Origin: CAIZWU01 sp942492905
Lineage (GTDB): Bacteria > Verrucomicrobiota > Verrucomicrobiia > Verrucomicrobiales > V1-33
NCBI GenBank assembly: GCA_942492905.1
Contig: OW818657.1
Span: 1,550,001 to 1,614,000 of the forward strand
Direction: 5' to 3'
DNA: 64,000 nucleotides
The translations under genes were made by a program, and so were the position numbers. Below, one piece after another: positions 52,113-58,812 of the stretch. Every line of letters starts with the position of its first letter. The first letter of the stretch is position 1. The notes below the pieces were generated by a model that did no database searches, was not told where the DNA came from, and saw only the letters and a program-made list of their open reading frames with translations.

Positions 52113-52142
52113 AAAACGCGCCCCGGAGCCGGGGCGCGTTTT
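52113..52142. terminator. Strong intrinsic terminator after the ABC operon
   Basis: The 14-base arm AAAACGCGCCCCGG (52113-52126), a two-base AG loop and CCGGGGCGCGTTTT (52129-52142) form a perfect stem. T-tracts lie at both ends depending on strand, so it can stop the rightward ABC operon and also read-through from the leftward gene at 52203. Confidence 0.92.
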
Positions 52143-52202
52143 GGTGAGGATTGAGATGGTGGTTGAGGGGAAACCCGGAACGAGCTTCGTCCACCGTTCG
52201 GG

Positions 52203-52913
52203 TCAGTCCCGACTGTTGAGGGACATCAGCAGTTGCAGCACATACCAGAAGAGGGTGGCGATGCTGGCGAAGAGGGCGAGCGAGGCGGCCACGTATTGGT
52301 TGGGGTGATAGTGATGCATCACGTTGGAGGTTTGATAGAGGATGGAACCGCCGACGAGGAGCAGCATGGCTCCGGTGAACCAGAGGCCGAGATTGAAGCC
52401 GAAGGCAATGCCGACCACGATCGTGGCGAGGGCCACAAAGAAACCTACTTTGAGGAACCCGCCGAGGAAGGAAAAGTCCTTGCCGCTGGTGAAGGCGACC
52501 CAGGTGAGGCCGATGAAGACGCCGCCCGTGATGAGGCCGGCTTTCATGATGAGACCCTCACCGAAGCGGGAGGCGAGCATGAGCAGCGGGCAGAGGATGA
52601 TGACTTCGGCCACCACGTAGAGGCCCAGTCCGGCGTATTGGCCACCGATGCTGGTGGCGGTGGAGGCCCACTTGGTGGCGATGTGGGAGACAAACATGAA
52701 GAGGCCCAGCACGATCAGCCAGGACCATTTACCACCCAGCATCAGGCTGCCGAGGGCCGGTGCCAGCGGGCTGGCGAGGAGCATGGACTCCAGCAGGACA
52801 AAAGCCCCTACCGCCCCGGCGACGTGCAGGTAGGTCTGGCGGATGAAAGTGGCCCGGTCAGCGGAGGCTGCGGTATTGACGGTGTAGTCGGGGTGGGGAG
52901 AGTAGTCGTTCAT
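52203..52913 (-). CDS. Bax inhibitor-1/YccA family membrane protein
   Basis: A 236-residue protein with seven hydrophobic helices. It opens with a soluble N-terminus (MNDYSPHPDYTVNTAASAD, then RATFIRQTYLHVAGAVGAFV) and contains the conserved Gly/Phe-rich helix GFNLGLWFTGAMLLLVGGSILYQT and a polar C-terminus. The TFIRQTYLHVAGAV start and ILYQTSNVMHHY near the end are characteristic of the Bax inhibitor-1/YccA family, small membrane proteins linked to calcium leak and protease modulation. ATG 52913 was chosen; the longer frame to 53093 begins with unconserved sequence. Confidence 0.9.
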   Translation of the reverse strand: MNDYSPHPDYTVNTAASADRATFIRQTYLHVAGAVGAFVLLESMLLASPLAPALGSLMLGGKWSWLIVLGLFMFVSHIATKWASTATSIGGQYAGLGLYVVAEVIILCPLLMLASRFGEGLIMKAGLITGGVFIGLTWVAFTSGKDFSFLGGFLKVGFFVALATIVVGIAFGFNLGLWFTGAMLLLVGGSILYQTSNVMHHYHPNQYVAASLALFASIATLFWYVLQLLMSLNSRD

Positions 52914-53008
52914 ATGGTAATTGGGTGAGAAATGAAGCGGAACAGCCCGGGAGCGTAACACCTGGCCGCTAGAGTGCAAATATTCCTTGAAGGGAGGTAA
53001 ACGGGAGG

Positions 53009-53875
53009 TCAGGGGAGCAGGGACAGGCTCTCCACCCACATGATTTCGCAGGCTCCGTCGCCGGTATCGAGCCGGCTGAGGGAGCTGGTCCAAGGCCCCA
53101 TGCCGGGGCGGGTGACTTCCACAAGATACCCTTGGGCGTGGAACAGCTGGCCGCGCCGGAGATCAAGCAAGCGGTCGCGCACTCGGTCATTGGCGGGGAG
53201 CATGTGCATGTTGACCATGCTGCGGGAGGCGGCCTGCTCCGGGAAACCTTCCCCGGACCACGTCCAGTTGAGGTAACGCCCGGCATTGGTGAAATCGCAG
53301 CGGCTGGCATGGGTTTCGTCGGACATGACCCCCCAGCCGACCCCGAGATCAAGCGGGGCAATGTCCGACATGGCGTCCCAGCGGTAGCGTTCGGTGTGGA
53401 GGACGCGGCTCTTGATGCTGTAGCTGGCAAGGGCGCGGAAGTTGGTGCCTTCGGACTGCCAGAACCCCCGGCCGGTGGGCACCGGGCCTTGGACAGGCTC
53501 CTCCGCGATGAGAATGCCGGGCGGATGAGTGACCGGGCCGCCGCTGGAAAAGTAGCACCACGCTCCGATGAGCGAGAGGGCGGCCAAGCTGTGCCGATGC
53601 AGCAGGAGCGCAAAAAGGGAATTCCTTTGCGGGCGCGGCGCCGGCGAAACCGGCAGAAACGGGCGGGACCTGCGGCTGGGGACCGCCTCGGTCCGGGGCG
53701 GGCAGCATTCTTCCGGCTGAAGCGGAACAGTCGCGGGGGCGGGCGCATACGATCCGGCATGGCCCGGCATGGGATTACCGCAGCTCCGGCATTGGGCGGC
53801 ACTGGGGGATTCCTCCCAGCCGCACCCGGCACAGGCCAAACCCGGGCGGCTCGGGGCAGGGGCGATCAGGCTCAT
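53009..53875 (-). CDS. Zinc-ribbon membrane protein with conserved C-terminal domain
   Basis: A 288-residue protein. A zinc-ribbon-like N-terminus (CAGCGWEESPSAAQCRSCG, four cysteines) is followed by a low-complexity stretch and one membrane helix (LLLHRHSLAALSLIGAWCYFS). The C-terminal domain contains DIAPLDLGVGWGVMSDETHAS, SMVNMHMLPANDRVRDRLLD, LRRGQLFHAQGYLVEV, and a terminal SRLDTGDGACEIMWVESL. I recall the latter block as a conserved domain of uncharacterised bacterial membrane proteins. Function unknown. It diverges from the lipoprotein gene. Confidence 0.7.
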   Translation of the reverse strand: MSLIAPAPSRPGLACAGCGWEESPSAAQCRSCGNPMPGHAGSYAPAPATVPLQPEECCPPRTEAVPSRRSRPFLPVSPAPRPQRNSLFALLLHRHSLAALSLIGAWCYFSSGGPVTHPPGILIAEEPVQGPVPTGRGFWQSEGTNFRALASYSIKSRVLHTERYRWDAMSDIAPLDLGVGWGVMSDETHASRCDFTNAGRYLNWTWSGEGFPEQAASRSMVNMHMLPANDRVRDRLLDLRRGQLFHAQGYLVEVTRPGMGPWTSSLSRLDTGDGACEIMWVESLSLLP

Positions 53876-53967
53876 TTTTCCAAGGTAATTGAAGAAATGA
53901 TAATTTCCATACTAATCTGGTCTGGAGTTTTTGAAGGCAGGGCAATGGATTCCCGCTTAAGGTCAGT

Positions 53968-55014
53968 ATGGTCACGAAACGAATCACCGCTCTGATGCTG
54001 ACCCTGCTGACGGTGGTCCTGAGCGGCTGTGCGACGGGGCCGGATGGATTCCTCAAGGAACCGCTGCCGCAGGAGGTGACGTTTTGGCAGCCTTGGCTGT
54101 TGAATTCCGCACGGGCGCCCTACCGGAAACTCTATGTCGAAGTGGATGCGGTGCGGGGCGCCGAGCCTTCCCAGGCGTGGCTGGATGAAATGGCGCGTTT
54201 CCTGAAAACCCAATGCGACAAACCGGACGGGGTGCGGGTGGTGCGCAGCGACCGGATTTCCCCCACGGAGGCGGCGTCGGCTTCCATCACTTCGCTGGCG
54301 TTGCGCTATCTCGACGGCCCGCCTGCGGGATCGGCGTTTCTGTACGTGCTGTATTATAATAGTGCGCTGAATCCCGCGCTGAAGACCTCCAATCCGCATG
54401 CGGTGGTTTTTCCCTATCCCTGTGCGGTCTTTGTGGACCGGAACTACAACGAATCGGGGTTTGGTGATGTGCTGGGCGGTTTGATTTTAAAACACGAAAC
54501 GGCGCATCTGGTGGGAGCAGCGCGGAATCCAGCCCACGGGGATGGGGCGCACTGCCGGAACCGTCATTGCCTGATGAATCCGGCCTTCCTTTATGCGCCG
54601 GAGCTGGTGGCGCTAGGGATGGTGCCCACGCCCCAAACGGAGTTTTGCCCGGATTGTCTCGCGGACATGGCCCGCTGGCGCACCACACCCGCTCCGGCCA
54701 ATCTCCGGTTCGACGGTCCTTTCCTGTCCCGCCGCGAGCAGGGCTACACGGTCATGACCCTGCCGAATACAGTGCACCTCCACCTCGGCAGCACGGCCTC
54801 CCTGCCGGTCGCGCAAATGCGGGAAGCGGTGCGTCAGGCGGCGGCCGGTCCCTTGCGGTCGCAGGAAGGATTTATTTTAAGTGTGAGTTCCTCCGGTGAC
54901 CCCATGACCGAGACCTTCGCGCTACAGATGGCGGCCAGCGATCTGGCGGCTCCGGTGCGGCAGGCCGCCCAACTCTACACCACCGCCCGCCTGGCCTCCC
55001 CGGCTCAACCCTGA
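53968..55014 (+). CDS. Archaemetzincin-like zinc metallopeptidase lipoprotein
   Basis: A 348-residue protein with a lipobox (TVVLSGC near residue 21), so it is anchored to a membrane by a lipid. The central zinc site reads HETAHLVG, then after an insertion HC-RNRH-CLM (GAHCRNRHCLMNPA), and further on FCPDCLADM. This order (HExxHxxG, HCxNxxCxM, FCxxC) is that of archaemetzincins, zinc metallopeptidases first described in archaea and animals. The usual third ligand lies nearer to the HExxH helix; here about ten extra residues intervene. The C-terminal half is unassigned. Peptidase activity on the cell envelope is inferred. Confidence 0.72.
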   Translation: MVTKRITALMLTLLTVVLSGCATGPDGFLKEPLPQEVTFWQPWLLNSARAPYRKLYVEVDAVRGAEPSQAWLDEMARFLKTQCDKPDGVRVVRSDRISPTEAASASITSLALRYLDGPPAGSAFLYVLYYNSALNPALKTSNPHAVVFPYPCAVFVDRNYNESGFGDVLGGLILKHETAHLVGAARNPAHGDGAHCRNRHCLMNPAFLYAPELVALGMVPTPQTEFCPDCLADMARWRTTPAPANLRFDGPFLSRREQGYTVMTLPNTVHLHLGSTASLPVAQMREAVRQAAAGPLRSQEGFILSVSSSGDPMTETFALQMAASDLAAPVRQAAQLYTTARLASPAQP

Positions 55015-55062
55015 TGCCAACCCCATTGCCTCGAATAGCCACCTGTGCCAGAATTGCCCTCC

Positions 55063-55854
55063 ATGTCTGCCCCCGAATCCGACGCCCCTCCTTCCCAAGC
55101 ACCCCAGCCGGCCATCCCTGAGACGGTGGCAGCGGTAGCGGCGGCTCCCGCCAAGCCAGCCGTGAAGCCGGAGAATGCGCTGCTGAATCTCCTGCTGAAC
55201 GTGTTGATCCCGGTAGTCATCCTGACGAATTTCAACAAGGAGACCGGTTTTCCTCAATTGGGGCCCAAGGGAGCGCTGCTGGTGGCCCTGCTGTTCCCGA
55301 TTGGCTATCAAATTTACGATTATTGGCTGCGGCGGAAGTGGAATCTGTTTTCGTTCATCGGGTTTCTCAGCGTGCTGCTCACCGGAGGGCTGGGCCTGAT
55401 GACCATGAGCGCCCATGTTTTTGCCTGGAAGGAAGCGGCCGTCCCCCTGATTCTGGCGGCGCTCATTTTCTTTTCCCACAAAGGCAAGAAGCCGTTGGTG
55501 AAGGCTCTGCTGCTGAACCCCGACATGTTGGATATGCCAAAGGTGGAAGCCGCCATTGAGCGATCCGCCACCCAATCCGGCTATGAACGGCTGCTCTGGA
55601 CCAGCACTCTGCTGCTGACCGCCTCCATGTTGTTGAGTGCGGTATTGAACTACTTCCTGGCCATGTATTTTCTGGCTGACAAGACCCCGGGAACCCCGGA
55701 ATACACCGCCGCCATCGGTGCCCAGACCGGCTGGGGTTATCTGGTGGTCGGGGTGCCCAGCCTTGCGATGATGGCTTATGCGCTCTTCCGCCTTTTTAAG
55801 GGCCTCAAGCAACTCACGGGTCTCGGGACGGATGATATCATGCTGCCCCGCTGA
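55063..55854 (+). CDS. VC0807-like multi-helix membrane protein
   Basis: A 263-residue membrane protein with a 40-residue Pro/Ala-rich N-terminus. It has helices at NLLLNVLIPVVILTNF, LLVALLFPIGYQIYDYWLR, the FSFIGFLSVLLTGGLGLMTM segment, a middle cluster, and GWGYLVVGVPSLAMMAYALF. The pattern (LLNxLxNxxIPxxILT, FPxGYxxYDxxxR, FSxxGxxSVLLTGGLGL) matches the VC0807 family, which has no proven function. The ATG at 55063 is preferred over a GTG at 55045. It lies 48 bases after the lipoprotein gene on the same strand and may be cotranscribed with it. Confidence 0.75.
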   Translation: MSAPESDAPPSQAPQPAIPETVAAVAAAPAKPAVKPENALLNLLLNVLIPVVILTNFNKETGFPQLGPKGALLVALLFPIGYQIYDYWLRRKWNLFSFIGFLSVLLTGGLGLMTMSAHVFAWKEAAVPLILAALIFFSHKGKKPLVKALLLNPDMLDMPKVEAAIERSATQSGYERLLWTSTLLLTASMLLSAVLNYFLAMYFLADKTPGTPEYTAAIGAQTGWGYLVVGVPSLAMMAYALFRLFKGLKQLTGLGTDDIMLPR

Positions 55855-55866
55855 GGTCCGCGCAGC

Positions 55867-56613
55867 CTAACGTGCCGGCGGCGTGACGTAACGCACCGGC
55901 GGTGGGGGCGGGGCGGGAGTCGGGGTCACCTTCTGCTGGACCCACCCGGCGGCGTTGCCAATCCCGTGGCGGACGCCTGTGGCGCCCCGGTTCAGACCTT
56001 CCTTGGTGCGGTCCCACAACCCAGGTTGGGGCGGCGCAACGGGAGCCGGAGCGGGCACGGCGGCACTGGCGGTGGGTTTGGGCGTGCGGAACCAGTTCTG
56101 GGAGATGATCGTTCCGGTGCTGGCGCCTACGCTGACTTCGCCGACCCGGTTTCCCTGGGCATCCTCCAAGGCGATGAACCAAGCGGCATTGGTGGAAAGT
56201 TCCAGACAGCGGAGTTGGTAATTCAGGTGATCGAATCCGACTTTCGCGGTGCGCGCCGCCGCCTCGGCCTTTTCAAAAGCCGCATTGGAATCGATATTCA
56301 GCCGGTGCATCGGCAACGGAGTGCCGGAGATGCCGTTGGCCTTGGCTGGAGGGATGATGCCTTCGGAGATGATGGCTCCTTTGCTGACGTAAAATTCCCG
56401 CACCGCTCCCTTGGCGTCGCGGGCGACCACCCGCCAGACCGCTGGCTGGGGCACTCCCGCCGGTCCGAAGAGATGCAGCATCCGGGGCAAATAATTCGCG
56501 CCACGGTCACGGCCGACGATACGCATGGCTTCCTTGCCCGTTGCTTGCGCCGGGGCGACAGAGGGAGCGGAAAGAACCGCAAGACCGATGAGGAACAGAA
56601 CCGGGAGTTTCAT
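55867..56613 (-). CDS. Exported protein with two repeated beta-helix units (PepSY-like)
   Basis: A 248-residue protein with a signal peptide ending near APAQ. Two similar segments follow: PAVWRVVARDAKGAVREFYVS with KGAIISEGI, and AAWFIALEDAQGNRVGEVSVG with TGTIISQNW. They resemble the repeat of small PepSY-type domains, which often inhibit peptidases. The C-terminus is Pro-rich (PTPAPPPPPVRYVTPPAR). I do not recognise the family firmly. Its stop faces the VC0807-like gene stop across 12 bases, and it lies near a metallopeptidase-like lipoprotein. Confidence 0.65.
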   Translation of the reverse strand: MKLPVLFLIGLAVLSAPSVAPAQATGKEAMRIVGRDRGANYLPRMLHLFGPAGVPQPAVWRVVARDAKGAVREFYVSKGAIISEGIIPPAKANGISGTPLPMHRLNIDSNAAFEKAEAAARTAKVGFDHLNYQLRCLELSTNAAWFIALEDAQGNRVGEVSVGASTGTIISQNWFRTPKPTASAAVPAPAPVAPPQPGLWDRTKEGLNRGATGVRHGIGNAAGWVQQKVTPTPAPPPPPVRYVTPPAR

Positions 56614-56679
56614 GTGTTTAAGGAAACTTGAGTATCAATCTGGATGAGTGGTTTCTCAATGGCCAAGTTGAATTCCTGA

Positions 56680-56697
56680 GGAATCCCGGGGGATTCC
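56680..56697. repeat. Short GGAATCCC inverted repeat
   Basis: GGAATCCC and GGGATTCC flank a two-base loop. It lies 17-34 bases downstream of the msrA stop, read on the minus strand. Without a T-run it is a weak terminator candidate. Confidence 0.35.
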
Positions 56698-56713
56698 GAG
56701 GGAACGGAAGGAA

Positions 56714-57370
56714 TTATTGGTCGCCTTCTTTGAGCAGTCCGAGCTTTTTGAGCTTGGGAATGGTGCTGGACTGGCAGTAGCGGTAGTTGCCGGTTTTGTT
56801 GGGGACGTTTTTGTCGAAATAATCCTGGTGGTAGCCCTCGGCTTTGTAGAACGTTCCGGCCTTGGTGATCTCGGTGACGATGGGGGATTTGAATTTTCCG
56901 CTGGCCCCCACTTCGGCTTTCACCTTCTCCGCGATGGCCTTCTGCTCGTCGGTATGATAAAAGATGCCGGAGCGGTATTGAGTGCCGTGATCGTTCCCTT
57001 GGGCATTCAAGGTGGTGGGATCGTGCATTTCGAAAAACAGATGGGCCAAGGTTTCGAAGGGGATCACGGCGGGGTCGAAGACCACTTCCACGGCTTCGGC
57101 ATGCCCGGTGAGGCCGGTGCAGACATCCTCGTAAGTGGGGTTCGGCGTTTTGCCATTGAGGTACCCGCTGGTGGCGGATTGCACGCCTTTGGTGCGTTGC
57201 AGGATGACTTCGGTGCACCAAAAGCAGCCGGTGGCGAGAGTGACAGTTTCCATTTTTTTATCTGGGGAGGGGGCCGCGGGTTTGGCGGTGGGGGCAGGGT
57301 CGGCTGCAGAAGCGGTGAGCAGCGTGCCGGCAAAGCTGGCGAGAGTGAGGAGGAAAAGGCGGGTTTTCAT
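56714..57370 (-). CDS. msrA: Peptide methionine sulfoxide reductase, exported (MsrA)
   Basis: A 218-residue protein: a signal peptide (MKTRLFLLTLASFAGTLL) and a Pro-rich linker precede the MsrA domain. The catalytic cysteine is in ATGCFWCTEV; other family blocks are GVQSATSGYLNGKTPNPTYE, GHAEAVEVVFDP, DHGTQYRSGIFYH and YHQDYFDKN. MsrA reduces methionine-S-sulfoxide in proteins; the leader places it outside the cytoplasm. Its resolving cysteine is probably among the C-terminal residues (RYCQSS). ATG 57370 was chosen for its signal peptide; the upstream frame to 57517 is unlikely. It stands alone. Confidence 0.93.
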   Translation of the reverse strand: MKTRLFLLTLASFAGTLLTASAADPAPTAKPAAPSPDKKMETVTLATGCFWCTEVILQRTKGVQSATSGYLNGKTPNPTYEDVCTGLTGHAEAVEVVFDPAVIPFETLAHLFFEMHDPTTLNAQGNDHGTQYRSGIFYHTDEQKAIAEKVKAEVGASGKFKSPIVTEITKAGTFYKAEGYHQDYFDKNVPNKTGNYRYCQSSTIPKLKKLGLLKEGDQ

Positions 57371-57446
57371 GAATGGGTAACGAATAGAGCGTCTCAGGCA
57401 GCGGAATATTTCAGGGAATTCGCGGAAGCGGCCGGCCGCTTCCCCT

Positions 57447-58166
57447 TCAGGCGGCGGCAAAATCGAAAAACCGCCGCAGTAGCGAAGCGGTGCCGGGGGT
57501 GGGTTGAGCATTATCAAGAACCTGATCCAAGTCGAAGCAGGTAGTGCCGCGCAGTTCCACCCGCCGGAGCGCCCAGTTGGTCAGGAGCCGATCCGGGGTG
57601 AATTCCGGATGGAATTGGACGCCGAATTGGCGACCGCCGGGGCGGGACTGAAAGGCTTGGACCGGAGTTGCCGGATTCTCCGCGAGGAGGAGTCCGCCCG
57701 GAGGAAGGCTCAGAACGGCATCCTGATGGCTTTGCAGAACGGTGGGCGTCGGCCCGAGACCGGCCAACAGCGGACAAGCCATCCCGGCCGCCGTCAGGGA
57801 AATCGGCACATTGCCCACCTCCCACCCCGAGGGATTCCGGCCCACCGTGCCGCCGAGGGCCCGGGCCAGGATCTGATGGCCGAAGCAGATGCCCAGCACC
57901 GGCACATTGCGGGCGGCGAGGCTGCGCAGGGTTTCGCCAAGCCGCAGGATGGCTGGTTCCATGGAATCGGCATCGCGCGCCGATCCGGTCAGGACCACGG
58001 CGTCCGCCGCGAGGGCGCGGGCGGCGCATCCGGGATCGGAAGCGGCCACGGCTCCCAGTTGAAGGTGATCGACCGTGCTGAGGAGGGGGCCGAACCATTC
58101 CGTCAGGACACGGCGCTCCGGCCAGTCCTGAGGATACTCGACGGTGTCGATTAGCAGGGCGTTCAT
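57447..58166 (-). CDS. Class I glutamine amidotransferase (GMP synthase-like)
   Basis: A 239-residue protein with the class I amidotransferase nucleophile in VPVLGICFGHQILARAL near residue 90, the substrate-contact SHQDAVLSLPPG, and the His-Glu pair in GVQFHPEFTPD. It is a stand-alone glutaminase module of the type annotated as GMP synthase-related, not the full GuaA (no ATP-PPase domain). Its partner or acceptor is unknown. ATG 58166 is chosen over the longer frame to 58199. A REP-like repeat lies three bases upstream of the start. Confidence 0.88.
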   Translation of the reverse strand: MNALLIDTVEYPQDWPERRVLTEWFGPLLSTVDHLQLGAVAASDPGCAARALAADAVVLTGSARDADSMEPAILRLGETLRSLAARNVPVLGICFGHQILARALGGTVGRNPSGWEVGNVPISLTAAGMACPLLAGLGPTPTVLQSHQDAVLSLPPGGLLLAENPATPVQAFQSRPGGRQFGVQFHPEFTPDRLLTNWALRRVELRGTTCFDLDQVLDNAQPTPGTASLLRRFFDFAAA

Positions 58167-58168
58167 AA

Positions 58169-58194
58169 AGTAGCCATCACCGCTCCGCGTGATG
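58169..58194 (-). repeat. REP-like 26-bp repeat, copy 2
   Basis: AGTAGCCATCACCGCTCCGC followed by GTGATG. Read on the minus strand it gives CATCACGCGGAGCGGTGATG..., the same unit as at 40001-40026 and 58312-58337. It is inverted with respect to the latter, the two flanking the gap between hicA and the amidotransferase. Confidence 0.8.
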
Positions 58195-58311
58195 AGCAAG
58201 CGGCTTCCCTCCTGAACTTGTATCCCATCCGCAGGTCTTCGCCCAGGAATGCATCGTTGAGGGATGGATTTGAAAATCGGCAGTCTGTTTTCGAGGTCAC
58301 AGGCAATGCCC

Positions 58312-58337
58312 CGTCACGCGGAGCGGTGAGGGCTACT
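58312..58337 (+). repeat. REP-like 26-bp repeat, copy 3
   Basis: CGTCACGCGGAGCGGTGAGG followed by GCTACT; it is a 24-of-26 match to the inverse of the copy at 58169-58194. The last bases contain the stop codon of hicA (TAG on the minus strand, 58333-58335). Together the pair makes an inverted repeat 169 bp long. Confidence 0.8.
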
Positions 58338-58524
58338 TTGTTGGCGCTGCGATGATCAACTGACGGCAGATGGATTTCACGATCACTTCCTTGATCTCCC
58401 GATGTCGTGGCACCGGACTCACTTTTCCGGTGGCGGGATTTTTCCAAAGCGTATGATTGCCTCCTTGGCGTTCGAGGTGGCAGCCCTGCGATTTCAGGTG
58501 GCGTTCGAGGTCGGCCAGTTTCAC
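58333..58524 (-). CDS. hicA: HicA-type mRNA interferase toxin
   Basis: A 63-residue protein with the double-stranded-RNA-binding-like HicA fold. It has MKLADLERHLKSQGCHLER, the catalytic His in GGNHTLWKNP (normally G-S/N-H), and PVPRHREIKEVIVKSICRQL. HicA cuts mRNA independently of ribosomes and is silenced by HicB. The four-base overlap with hicB (ATGA) and the antitoxin-first order are as expected. Its stop codon falls inside a REP-like repeat. Confidence 0.9.
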   Translation of the reverse strand: MKLADLERHLKSQGCHLERQGGNHTLWKNPATGKVSPVPRHREIKEVIVKSICRQLIIAAPTK

Positions 58525-58763
58525 GCCGGGGCCAGTTGAAACTCATGCCTCACGGCTTGGCCGGAAGGTTCCCGTCGCCGGGCCTCATCGCGATGATAGG
58601 CAAGGACGAGTTGCAGGGCATCGAAGAGATTTGCTTCGGCTTCCTCAAGAGTTTCACCTTCGGAGAAGACGTCAGGAAATTCTTCGAAGGTGCTGGTGAA
58701 TCCGCCTTCAGGGGCGGGTTCATAGACTGCAGTCAGTTGTAGTGGAGTGGACGGCATCGTCAT
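58521..58763 (-). CDS. hicB: HicB-type antitoxin
   Basis: An 80-residue protein with the HicB core: LTAVYEPAPEGGFTSTFEEF, PDVFSEGETLEEAEANLFDAL and a short C-terminal RREPSGQAVRHEF. It is a partial RNase H-like fold; this short form lacks an obvious DNA-binding C-terminal domain, so autorepression may need another protein or be weak. It lies 49 bases downstream of glyS, on the same strand. A second in-frame ATG lies six bases in. Confidence 0.9.
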   Translation of the reverse strand: MTMPSTPLQLTAVYEPAPEGGFTSTFEEFPDVFSEGETLEEAEANLFDALQLVLAYHRDEARRREPSGQAVRHEFQLAPA

Positions 58764-58812
58764 ATTTTGGTGATACTACGCTTTACGGACCCGCCTTGCA
58801 AGCTGCGCTCAT

